A stretch of 64,000 nucleotides of DNA from Strongylocentrotus purpuratus (lineage: Eukaryota > Echinodermata > Echinoidea > Camarodonta > Strongylocentrotidae). Where the stretch lies: the NCBI RefSeq assembly GCF_000002235.5, contig NW_022145604.1, positions 4,118,339-4,182,338 of the forward strand. The letters run 5' to 3'. The notes below the pieces were generated by a model that was not told where the DNA came from, made no database searches, and saw only the letters and a program-made list of their open reading frames with translations. Below are positions 1 through 11,900 of this stretch, one piece after another. The first letter of the stretch is position 1. Every line of letters begins with the position of its first letter. The translations under genes and the position numbers were made by a program.

Positions 1-470
1 GGTTTTTCAACGGTTTCTAGTGGTATTCTACCTCGGGAATAACATACTAAAACTCTAAAAGTATACCCAACTCGAAGGTTCAGAAAGCTGTTATTTTCAA
101 GATGGCGTCAAAGATGGGCGCCGATACCTAAACATTACCATTAATTACTCATTATCTATCATAGAGACATACTTTTGGTTTCTATCCCATAGTTTTGGGG
201 GTCAGGGAATCCATTCAGACAAGTAAAAATGGTCCAGATAAGTAAGTAATGGTCAAGAAAACCCCAAAATCCAAGATAGCGTAAAAAATGGCCGCCATAA
301 CATAAAAATGGCCATAAGTCACTTATTATCCATCCGAGAGACATAATTGTGTGTCTATGCTATTGTTTGCGGGGTCATAGAATATATTAGGATAAATTAG
401 AACGTTAAGCAGTGGTACAGGAAACCACGAAATCCAATACGGCGTCCAAGGGGCCACATAACCACCGGGG
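1..470. repeat. Dispersed repeat with AAGATGGCGTCC motifs (copy 1)
   Basis: The window opens inside a repeat that is nearly collinear with 36221-36690. Both copies hold internal degenerate units in which AAGATGGCGTCC or a close variant is followed by CATAAGTCACTTATTATCC-like text and a GGTCATAGAATCC-like stretch, roughly every 130-170 bases. The motif resembles the YY1 core (AAGATGGCGGC), but binding is inference only. No coding frame worth reporting is present, and the true left end is outside the window. Confidence 0.7.
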
Positions 471-638
471 GCTGGTAGTGTTTTCAATATACAGCGACCC
501 TTCTATCGGGCATAGGTTAATCATAGTGTTGATTTATGTCTGGCCCACTATTTTGTTGCTACAGGTAACCATAAACAGCCTTTTCACACAGGGGTAAAAT
601 TCATCGTATCTAGAGCTGATTAGTTTCAATTCAGTTAA

Positions 639-1004
639 AGGTAAAGACCAGTTATGGTCATGCGATTGCATTGTGAAAGAAACGTTGTGGAATCGATCAG
701 AAAAGGTTGATCATCTAGCATCTAGCATCTGCAAGGTTCTGGAATCATCAAAATGATAACAAATTTGGCCCATTCTTCGTAAAGTTACAAGCTCTATACA
801 CAGAAAGATGTATATGGGACTACCCTATATCTCTCACAGTCAAAAAGATATAATACATTACCAAATATATCAATTAGTAGGCGGTTTCCCGGCAAATTTT
901 TTATCATCATGTATTAGTCAAAACATATTCTTTCACATGATTGGTAATGAGAGCTGCCATTTCATTTTTTGAAATTGGGGCGTTTCCAATACTGGTCTTT
1001 ACCT
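639..1004. mobile_element. MITE with TTAA duplication (piggyBac-like)
   Basis: Terminal inverted repeats AGGTAAAGACCAGT (left) and ACTGGTCTTTACCT (right) are perfect over 14 bp and are immediately flanked on both sides by TTAA (635-638 and 1005-1008). A TTAA target duplication is characteristic of the piggyBac superfamily. The 366-bp interior has no transposase, so this is a non-autonomous element. The superfamily call rests on the TTAA and termini only. Confidence 0.7.
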
Positions 1005-1009
1005 TTAAA

Positions 1010-1560
1010 CAGCTTCAAAGTAGATCTTCCCTTTGTGAACGTCGGTTATACGATGTTCGGACAGATACGAAGTCGCGATCTATACGCCGGTCAGAGCAAG
1101 CTGCAGATACGCAATCCTTATTTAGAGAGCAAGACATTTTGTGTGTGAACGGATATACCTCCTTAATGCCCGCGTCACACTGTCCCGAAGTTGACACCAG
1201 ATGGACACACGAATATGTAATTTTGAATTTCGCACGAAGTTGGCCCCGAACTTGGTGAACAGCCAATCAACAGCGGAAGGAAGTACGATGCCTACAAAAG
1301 GTCACACTATGGCAACAGAATCACACACGAATGAAAAACGGAGATGTGAATTTGTATTACGTAGTTTACCCGCAGGCCACACGAAAACCACACGATGGCT
1401 ACACGACGTCAAAATGAGAGTACGATGCGTTCGAACTAGGTCACGAAGGCGTGACCTCCCGATGGTATTAAACTTTCGACCGACGGTGGGAAATTCAATT
1501 GCTGATCAGAGATTAATGATGCTCAGAGCAAGGGCGCCGAAGCGACTTCAATAGTGGGGG
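1010..1560. other. Unassigned GC-richer block
   Basis: This stretch has more CpG and a higher GC content than its surroundings, and carries overlapping open frames on both strands (about 85-117 codons) that match no family I recognise. Short direct motifs (CACACGA, GTCACAC) recur. It may be the body of a degraded DNA transposon. I see no splice signals or start context that would make it a host gene. Confidence 0.3.
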
Positions 1561-1959
1561 ACGGGACCAACAAAAAAGAGCACTTTCTGGAGAAAAAAAA
1601 GGGCACATACAAAGGGAAATCTCAAAGCGAAAGTATACACAATTTGTTAAACATTGGTATATACCCCTACATTGTGATTAAATTAACTGGGATACTTCCA
1701 ATACTTGTTTCTCTGTATACATCATACACGATATTGTTTCAGCATCATACTTTGCAGTTGGGTGTGATGGTCTGAATATTCATATGAGAGCGAGGAACAT
1801 TTTTAAGATTTGTGAGGTCGCAGTGGGAAAATTACATCTTATAAAGAGACCTAAACCCAATCCTGATGGGGTTATACTCATATTCACATAACGGAAGACT
1901 GAAAAGACCATTGATAAGTAACATAACTATATCATCTATAAATGCGAGTGAGCGCAGCG

Positions 1960-2990
1960 AACGAGCTTTGGGTGAAATGTCTCATAGTAAATTTAAATAA
2001 GGGGCACGTTTAAAAAGGGAAGAAAAGGGGACACTTATCGAAATGGATCAGACACCATATTATAAGAGAAAAGGAACACGTTTTAAAGTACAAAGGGTAA
2101 TTATCAGAGGTGAAAATGGGGCACTTCTTATACCTGATTAAAGAGGCACTCAACAGGGATTAAAACAGGCACTTATGAGAATGGTGAATGGGCATTTGTC
2201 GACGGAAAAGGGGCACCCTTCAGATTTTGATAGGGACATTCATAAGAGCTGAAAATTGGCATTCATGACAAGGGTTACCTATCCCCTTTTCATAAATGCC
2301 CCTATTAGAAAGGAAAAGGGGCACGTATCATTGTTAAAAAGGAAATTACCCGAGGTGTATTAAGGAGCACTTATCGCACCTGAAAAGAGGCACTAACCAG
2401 ATATGAAAAGAGGGTACTTATGATAAAGAAAAGGGACACTTTTAATAGGTGAAAAGGGGGCATTCATGAGGTGGGGAAGAAGCTCTTTTTTGTAATGGGG
2501 GCACTTATCATAAGGAAAAGGGGGCACGTATTAGATTGTAAAAGGGGTACACGTGAAAATAAAAGGTGCGCTTATCGGAGTTCAAAATGGGTAGTTATTA
2601 AAAGGGGAAGAGGCACTTCCTACAAAGGAAAAGGGACACTTGTCAAAGTTAAATGGCCAATTTTCAAATTTGAATAGGGTAATTATCAGAGGTGACGAGG
2701 GACACTTATCAAAAGTGAAAAGGGGCACTTCTCGTACCTGAAAAGGGGAACTCACTGGAGATTAAACGGACACTTATGAGAATTAAAAATGGACACATAT
2801 TACGAAGGAAATGGGGACTTGTCGAAGGAAAAGGGGCACGTGTCAAAATAAAAGGGGCACTTATCATTGGGAGAAAAGTAATAGGGGGACTTTTTAAGGT
2901 AAAATAGGCCCTTTTGCTATGTAAAAATGGGCACTTCTTATGAAGTTAAAGGGGCACTTTTCTTATGTAAGAAGGGGCACTTTGGGGGTA
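1960..2990 (+). repeat. Degenerate GGGGCACTTATCA minisatellite
   Basis: About a kilobase is built from diverged tandem units whose best-kept core is AAAAGGGGCACTTATCA, with variable spacers giving a repeat step of roughly 25-40 bases. One strand is strongly purine-rich. Related words (GGGCACATAC, GGGACACTT) begin at about 1600. Open frames crossing it are by-products of the repeat. Confidence 0.75.
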
Positions 2991-3119
2991 CTTGAAAAAG
3001 CCTCTGGCTCTAAGGCAGGCTTTTTATATGTACACGTTACCATGACACATGGGAAACGCTTGAGCTACTTAAATTCGGCTGTCTTCGCCGACACCGTGGT
3101 AACATCTGGATGTCATCGT

Positions 3120-3565
3120 ACTATAATACGATGGCTACGCAATGTCTGGCGAAGTAAGCATAATGAGAAAAAACAATTTACTTATTGGAAAGATAATCCA
3201 GTAATGCGAAGTAGATTGGACTATTGGATTATATTGAAAAACTTAGAAACGACGGTCTTAAATTGTGATATTTTACAATCGATTGCTTCGGATCACTCCG
3301 GAGTAAAACTAAGTTTTACTAGCGAACCATCTACCCAATATGCCAGAGTTAGGAACTATTGGAAATGTAATAATAGCCTTTGTAGTGATAATGACTACAC
3401 TACGGAAATGAAGGAGTAAATAATTAGATTAAAATGTAAGTTTTCGCAAGAAGTAAAAAATAAAAGAATACTATGGGATTTTATCAAAACGAAAATACGA
3501 AATTTTACCATAAAATATTCAAGAGAAAAGGCAAATAAAAGAAAAGAGCATAAGGTAGAATAGGA
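3120..3565 (+). mobile_element. LINE fragment (Tx1/L1-like endonuclease end)
   Basis: The plus-strand translation contains RSRLDYWII, then SIASDHSGVKLSF, then YWKCNNSLCSDNDY. This order (SR-DY motif, SDH catalytic motif, then a YWK-N-SLL-like block) is the C-terminal part of the APE-type endonuclease and linker of Tx1/L1-clade LINE ORF2. After the stop near 3417 the next residues still resemble the same linker (WDFIKTKIRNFTIKYSREK). Both ends are missing. It differs in sequence from the fuller LINE at 47.5 kb, so it is not simply a piece of that copy. Confidence 0.7.
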
Positions 3566-3569
3566 GACC

Positions 3570-5386
3570 GTTGGGAATTAGAGACCACCAAGCTTGAAAC
3601 CATCACTGTCTTTCCGTGTTGGCTCCAATATTGCTATAGCGCCATGTGTGGCCTTTAACAACACTACTGCATATATCCAATTCATTTCGAAGACTACAAT
3701 GCGTTCTTTCTCCGAGAAAATTGGGAAAAATTGACCAAAATAAGCAATTTTGATTGTAAAATTTTGCTCTGATATAAAAACACAATTTTCACTGAATGTT
3801 GTGGTGTATGCAAATATTAAGGGTTGGCTCTTAAAAGGTAGTTTTAAAAGGAAGTTTATGAAGTGTGCCAACCATCACATAAAACTTATAGCCATTTTGT
3901 GTTGTGAATGGGTGTTGCAATGCACATTATGAATGGTGTCTGATCAGAAATGTGTGTAGGCAATGGGGGACACCAGGTCCAAGATGGGGGTCGTTTGTTG
4001 TGAATGTCGAGTATGCCGAGGAAAGTCAATGACCCGATGCTGGTTGGTTTAATAATTGAAGTTTATTTATTCCACATTTTCGAAATATAGATAAGACATG
4101 CAAGGTAAAAAACAATGTAAAAAGTGGGGAGCCTAAATAAAAAGCATAGCTTGTATGTGAATAGGCTCCCGAACTGAGTAACACATTGTTGTAAAGCGCA
4201 TAGAGAATTTATTATTATGCGCTATATAAAAATTACTTTATTATTATTATTATTATAGTAGGTCTGAATTTAAAAGGTATTATAGGAGGCGAAAACGGAT
4301 TCTAGAGACGTACAAGGAGAGTGAATTTGAGAAGAAAAGGAAAAATAGAATAAAGAGTAAAGAAAATAATATAATAATGATAAAGAAGAAGAAGAGGAAG
4401 ACGAAAAATGGAAGAACAAGAGGCAGAAGAAGAAGAGAAAGCAAATTGATGAAATCAATGGCATTGTAAAATAAAATGTACATAAATATTGTGGGTCAAA
4501 TTGTTTTAAAATCGTTTTAAAATCGTTTCAAAATTACAGTAAGTTCATTGGCTGCATGTATCTCTTGAAAAAGTGTTTGAACTAATTATAACGATCCTAT
4601 TTTCATTCAAACTGTATTGAAAATGTCTTGGTTTGTAACTGTCCCTTATTACCTACACATATGTAATGAGAGACCTTTGGTGATGACGTCATTAATCATT
4701 GTTATCTTATTAATCAGTTGCATCATGACCACAATTTTGTTACCAAATAAAGAGAAGAAGTTACTGAAGAGGATACAAAACTTTCTGTATGTGTAACATT
4801 GTTTATGTTTATGTAAATTATGCAAATGTTCTTAAGGGTCTCCAATTCCCCACACCTACCCTATTATTGTCCTTAGAAAACGAGATACAGAAGTTGGAAA
4901 AAGACTTTATCTTTATGTTTCTCTTTTTTGTTTTATATCAAATTATTAAATTGATATCAAGAATATTTTCGTAATTCATTTATTGAAATAACAATTTACT
5001 GGTATCAGCAACTTTCTTTTCTAATTGCTTCCATTAATTTTGTAATTAATTACCGTTGTAGTTATTATTATCGTGTTTTTAAATATTATTATTATTATAA
5101 TTTGATATTTGATATTTATATTGATTAACATTAATTTGATTTGGAATGTAGGCCTACAGTTGTACAGTGTTAAATTGACAAATTCAAACTGATTGTAAAC
5201 TTCTCCAATACCCCAATGTGGGTGACATAAAGAATAAATTGTCATTGTCATTGCAATGCCTTCATTACCCGCGTACATTTGAGGCGGAAAGCTGGACGGC
5301 TCGAGAAAAATATAACCCATTGGGAAATATAACTCCCTTCGGCGGTCCAAAAATGTTATATTACACATCCTGCCAATCAATATTTA
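3570..5386. other. AT-rich sequence without a gene
   Basis: Apart from the SINE tail at 4180-4258 and a purine-rich tract (about 4290-4440), this stretch shows no convincing exon on either strand. The second half of gene A's lectin domain would be expected downstream of 5726 on the minus strand, but I do not find it here. Confidence 0.5.
4180..4258 (+). repeat. SINE 3' tail
   Basis: GTAAAGCGCATAGAGAA is followed by GCGCTATATAAAAATTAC and an (ATT)n tail. The same tail, in either orientation, recurs near 7373, 23230, 44410 and 46550. It is the 3' end of a SINE family; the head here is truncated or unrecognised. Confidence 0.65.
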
Positions 5387-5555
5387 TATAGCGTGTACCA
5401 TAGGGTATTGAGAGACATGCGCACATCTACGCGATCAAAGGTCAATCTCTTTGGGAGGGAACTAGTTATAGCTCCATAAATTGACCTTTGATCGAGTGCG
5501 TGTGTGCATGTCACAACTTTCTCTCTAAAAATGCTATGGTGTGTACTAATATACT
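5387..5555. mobile_element. Hairpin MITE
   Basis: Two arms (about 5391-5449 and 5478-5549) are inverted copies: GTGTACCATAG pairs with CTATGGTGTGTAC, and CGATCAAAGGTCAAT pairs with ATTGACCTTTGATCG. The loop is about 30 bases. It has no coding capacity. It sits at the left edge of the A/B homology (the paralogous block begins at about 5630). Target duplication not resolved. Confidence 0.65.
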
Positions 5556-5725
5556 GTTTATTTTGTATTCCATTTTTGTACGATATCACACTCAATTTGC
5601 ACGAGACAGACCGCGCAACTCGCTGACGCTTGCATGTTTCAGCAAAAGACGTATCGTGTGGAACTAGCAACACGACACTTTTGGAAAATAACTGATTTTA
5701 ACTGACCATAAAATGTTCTTTATAC

Positions 5726-5923
5726 TTATCTCTGAAAGGAAAAAAAAATGAATGAATTTCATTTCTTCATCACTGTGGACCGACATCAAACTGGCTTGTA
5801 TGCTGTCTAGGATGTATTTATTCTCGCAATCAGAACTTGCTACTGCAAAGACTCTCAATATGGTAATAAGCTGGTAACAACTGTGGTTGAAGAAGTGCCA
5901 TTCAGGTGGACAAAGACTTGAGG
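5726..5923 (-). CDS. Gene A exon 4: CTLD N-terminal half
   Basis: This 198-nt phase 1-1 exon is bounded by TTTATTGCAG and GTATAA. It starts ASSLCPPEWHFFNHSCYQ, matching the C-P-W-F--SCY start of long-form C-type lectin domains, and continues to MSVHSDEEMKFIH, the usual LVSVHS-EE-FI helix. The middle (after SCYQ) differs from gene B's exon 4: three residues are inserted and several substitutions occur, so this region has evolved faster than exons 2 and 3. Confidence 0.8.
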
Positions 5924-8900
5924 CTGCAATAAATGTATATGATATGTATTTTAAAAAAAAAGAAAAAAAAAGAAGCTAAATATAAACAAACAAATAACGA
6001 GGTTTTCCATGTACAAATACACGCCTATTAGGTTTTGGTCATTTTTAAACTTGAGGAAGGAAACACATTTAACAACTGACTACGTTTAAACAAATGTATT
6101 CAATCCCTTTGACATAATATTTTATTTCTTCATAAGTATGGGCATTCATTACAAAGCAAAGTTGATATTTTTCCTTCACAGAAAATCCCCATACATTGAT
6201 ATAGATAACATGGCTACAGTTAAAGGAAATCTCACCCCAAATAATAAGTGAAGGTATTCTGAAAAATGAGATGTGTTCCTGCCCTTTGATACACAACATT
6301 CCTTACAAAAATGTACAAGAGATATATGTATATATAAATGAAGATATTTTTGGCATGATGTAATGCCTTTTAGCATGACACGGGCGCAGTCATTTTCTTG
6401 AAAATGTGACGTAACAGTTGAAGGTGTACATAAGCCATTCATCAAGCTTTCGTTGGAAAGATTTTTTTAATCGATAACAAAACCTTTACTTTTCAATGAG
6501 GAAAAGTCATAGCTGAGAAGGTGGAAATTATATTTGATGAAAAATATATAACAAGGAAACAATTGTAACTAATTCATTTAAACATACTAAGATATAGCAG
6601 TTGAAAAATTTAATTCATTTATGAGAACCTTCATCCCAGAAGAGCACCAACTTATTTATGTCATTTGTGTTCTGGCGATTGTAGTAAAAAGGATAATAGC
6701 TGGTTAATGAAATGCTTCATCCCCACACACACCTGGAAAAGTAGCATCCATAAATTTGAGTACATATACTTGTTAAAGACCGGCTCACATAGTAGCGGCA
6801 AAGACCCCGCGAAAGGTGACGGACGTGAAAATAAAAAAATGTTGGCAGTAAAGCGACGGCAAAAGGGGATAACCAAGATTCGCTGATGGGTGGGAACGAC
6901 CTTCACCGACTACTGCAAGGAACGAATGGTTGCGGCAGGGAACGGAGTCTATAGCGACCAAAATCGGACGTTGTCTGGGCGGCGACAATTGAAGGCAATA
7001 TTCAATATTGCATTTCGCAGCTCAACGTAGCTTGTGGTACTCCCTATTCGTCATAGTGTGAGCCGGCCTTAAACGATTTCACATAGTTCGTCAGATTATC
7101 AAGAACATGGCGATGCCCATGTCATGATGAGAAACTGCACGTTATTATTGCTTTATGCCTCTCTCATACACTTTGTTGAGGAATCTTATAATGGGCAAGA
7201 ATATAATAAATCTCTCAGAATAAGTAAAGTTATTTTTTGGGGAAAGGTTTCTTTTATACTTTTTTCGAAGAGGTCAACGACTTTTGTAAATCTTAGACTT
7301 ACGTGTTCACAACAGAAATACGTCAAATGTCTGATACGGAATTTTACAACAGCCTAATTAGATCGAAATCCGATGATGATAATAATAATAATAATAATAG
7401 TTCGTCCTTATATAGCGCATTTTAGGACCACAGGCCCTCTCAATGCGCTTTACAGATATATACATGTACTTTGTTCCGTCTGTGCATAACTTTCATGAAC
7501 ATATGGTGGAATTTACAATATCAAAATGCACGAAAAATTGTCAGTTTTCGCGAATTAAGGAACGTTTTGAATAAACCAATTGTACACATTTTTGGCATAG
7601 TTTGACAGTAATTCGCGAGATTGACAAATGGCCAAACTTTCTGAAAATTGGCAAAATTATCAATATACAATGTAATGTAATATACAATGTAATATGTAAT
7701 GTTGTTCTTCATATATCCACATTTTTGAAATAGTTCAAATGGCCATAAAATGCCACCATATTAACACGCATCCAGTATGTCATCTCAGTTGGTTGGTACA
7801 GTTTTTGTACAAATTACTTTTATTATGTTCAACCACCTATGCGCAGATAGTATTTACGAACTTAATTTACCATGTGATCATGACTTACATGACTAATACG
7901 AAATGCGGAGTATGAAATGGTGTAGGTTCTTACCACATGTTGGACCGTGAAACTCTGGAGGGCAGACACATTCAAAGCCGTCTAATGTATCAAGACAGGT
8001 GCCACCATTTCTACAGGGTATTGACAGACAGTCTATCGTAGTTTTCAACGAGGGCAGAGGGCGATGGCAGGATTGAAAGGACAGAATAATGTAAATCACT
8101 TTGAGAAACTCTGAATAAGGCCACATGAATTTGATTCGAAGTTTCTCGTCCCCTCCTCCTTTTTTCCTGCCGGCCTCATGATTTGTTTTCGTTATTTGAT
8201 GTTTTTGTTTTAAAATGGAATAAAATAAGCAAAAACCTATTGACATCTAGACAATGGGCAAAATTTGCTCTTCAACATGCCCACATATTCGAAATGGCAG
8301 ACATATTTGAACAATGGACTAAAACTTTCATGCTGCATGGCTTTGTAGACGATGTCCAGGGCACGTGGCTTTCAACAAGAAAAAGTAAAATTCATTATAT
8401 TTTAAACCCCCTCTAAAGTGTTGGGAACCTCGAATTCGCCAAAAGTTAGATGGCAAAATTTCACTTAAATAAAATCATTTTGTGAAAGAGGATGTCATTT
8501 CAGACACAGTTCTGCAAAGATTCCCCCAGCCCCCCAAAAATGTGCTTGTAGACATATATTGGTAAACGAATACATAAATTGGGTTTTCTGTTGTTCGCAG
8601 AAAACCTAATTTTTGTATTCTTTCATCAATATTCGACTACAAACACATTTGTTTTGAATATCCTTGCAGAGGTGTCGTAAATGAGATCCTCTTTCACAAT
8701 ATGATACAATTTTAGAGAAATTTTGCCATCACATGTTTAGGGCTCCCAACATTATAGAGGGGCTTTAAGGTGACAAAACCTCACACTATACACCAATTCA
8801 TACTTGTACATGTATAGGCCTACTACATAACCTATCTTCTATATTTGCTTACAAACCTTTCTTTTAAAGATGTAGTAATTGCTTGACCAGAGTCCAACTT

Positions 8901-11900
8901 TATCTTGATATCTGGCCTACAGTAATAACACTACAACAAAACCAGTCAATTATCCATACCTGGCACGGTACATCTCACGGTATTGATGACATCCGAATAA
9001 TAAGAGACACGTTGGTGCCAACTTGCAATCCCATCGGTCGTTCTGACTAAGGATTTCGTTACCATACGAACGGTGTCTCCATTTTCCGACTTTCGTGTGA
9101 CGCCACAGAATGAAGGTTTCATATATTGACAACCTTCAGACAAAATAATTCCTGAAAATATTTAAACACGTTTTCCCGTTATTTAAAGCTTATCTGCCGT
9201 AGTTTACAGGAGTGATTAAACCGCTCTACAAGGTCACTGGACAGGTGGTTATCTCATCAACTCAGTTCTCAGTTAACATAAGAAAAAGAGGATCATGGGG
9301 GACCAATGTTCACCGATTAGGCACTGTTTGTTATATAGAGGGCGCAAGTAGGTACCAGTAGTGCAGTAAAGCCAGTTCACGGTTGCAGTCTGAGCATGAG
9401 CAGATAAAGGTCATTGCAGAACAAATTTGGAAATACACGGAGACGAAATACTGGATACGTGCTCATGAATGTTATGTAACATTATTCATTCATGCACATT
9501 TAGTGCACTCCATGGTACACAGGTGAAAGTATTCTTTGAAAAGGGGGAACAAAGGCTATTTATAAAAGCACCTCCATCGCTATAGGAGTGATTATTTCAA
9601 AATGTATAAAGTGGGACCTCTTCATGTTTTGAAGATCTGTGGATATTCGGGGTCATTGCAGTAAGGTGCTAACCGTGAACTGGTCTATTCTCGTGATATC
9701 ATTTAATGATTTCTCTCTCTATCGTTTGACTTTGGCGATCATGCTGTTCCACAACCCTCGGCTTCTAGCCTTCTGTATTAGTACCACTCCCAGTTCCTTC
9801 ACTCCTCTCTCTTCCAACAATTTCTGCAGACTGTCCATCCAAAGTATCCTCCTTCTTCCCCTACTCCTTCTTCCCACAATTTTCCCTGTCAAAGCAAGGT
9901 TCTCTAGGCCTTCTTTACGTGTAATGTGACCCATGAACTTCAACTGCCTAATCAACATCTCACGTATCATTTTCCTTTGCACTCCAGCTCGTGTAAGAAC
10001 TTCCTCATTACTAACTTTGTCAGTCCAAGGGATTTTCATCATTCTTCTTAGAAACCACATTTCACAACTTTCCAAACGCTTTTTAGTATCAGAGGCTAAA
10101 GTCCATGTTTCACTACCATACATAAGTACTGGGTAGATGTAACAATTCAATATCCTTATTCTGGTCCTCATACACATTGTTCGATTTGTCAGAATTTTGC
10201 CTAACTTTGAAAATGCAGATTTAGCGAGAGCTATTCTTCTCTTGATCTCTGTCTCACATCTGGCATCCTCGGTAATCATGCTGCCGAGGTAGTTAAATGA
10301 GGAGACTTGTTTAATATTCTGTTCTTTCAGTTTCAAGTTACATTTTGGACTGCTCTTCTTGGATACCACCAGGCACTTTGTCTTGGTATAGTTGATCCCT
10401 AGTCCCATTCTCTCACTTTCTTTTACAACTACATTCAGGAGTCTTTGGAGATCTTTCTCTGATTCAGAAAATAAAACAGTGTCATCAGCATATCTAATAT
10501 TTGGGATTGAATGACCACCCACTTGTATCCCATTTTCATCTTCCAATTCTCTTAGAATGATTTCACTATACATATTGAACAGGTCTGGCGACATAACACA
10601 ACCCTGTCTGACTCCCCGTCTGATGTTGATATATTCACTACACTCTCCTTCTACCCTGATGCATGCAAACTGATTCCAATATAGACTTTGTAGCAGTCTT
10701 AGATCTTTCCTATATATATCAAGCTTTTTCAGCTCTTCAAAAAGTTCTGAATGTCTTACTTTATCAAAAGCCTTTGAATAATCAATAAAACACATGTACA
10801 CATCCTTTTGCATTTCGACTGCTCTCTCCGTTATATTTCTAACCACAAATATTGCATTTCTTGTGCCCGCATCCTTTACAAAACCAAATTGTTCCCTTCC
10901 GACCATGGGATTTATGCTTCTTCTTGCTCTCAAAAGCAGAATCCTCAAAATAATCTTAGTGATATGGCAAATAAGGCTGATTGTCCTATATTGCTCACAA
11001 TCCACGGCTCCCGGTTTCTTTGGGAGAGTAATGAAAATGGATCTGCCCAATTCATCTGGAAATGTTCCGTCATCATATATTCTGTTGATAATTTCTGTTA
11101 ATCTATCAACACCATATTCCTCTAATGCTTCAAACATTTCAGTGACCACACCATCTGGTCCAGCTGCTTTGTTTTTCTTCATCTTTGACATTGCCCAACG
11201 GACTTCAGATTTAAGAATTTTCTCCCCTTTAACTTCATCTGCAAAACTCGGCATTGCTTCCCTACTATCCTCAAAAAGTTCGCCAATGTATTGCGTCCAC
11301 CTACTCATCTTGTCCTTCATTTCAAACAGGATTGACCCATCTTTTCCTTTGATACAGCCAGGGTTTGAACAACCAGACTTTTTACCTGAAATCTCATTTA
11401 TTCTTTGGTAAACATTACTATTCTTATCGAATTGATTTTCAATTTCTACACACTGTTCGTTTAGCCAGCTCTCTTTTGCCTCATTACATTTTTGCCTAAT
11501 TTGTTTGTCTAGGTCCCTATATTTCTTGCATTGTCTATTTCCAATTTTCTGTCTATCTTTCATCATTAAAAGAATCTCCTCTGTCATCCATTTGTTCCTT
11601 TTTTTTCTCTCTTTCGTCGGCACATACTCTTCCGCTGTTTCTACCAGAATATTTCTCATCGTCTCCCACATGTTTTCTTCACCTTCATCTTTGAGCAACT
11701 CAAACCTATTCTTTACTAGTACAGTAAATTCTTGACGTATGTCCGGTTTACTCAACTGTTTAAAATCCAATATTTTCACAACTTTTGGTCTCTTGAGTTT
11801 CTTTAATTTGCACTGTAGTGTACATATCACCGGCACATGATCACTTCCGCAGTCAGCCCCTGGATACGTTTTTGATTGTTTCACTGCTCTTTTAAATCTA

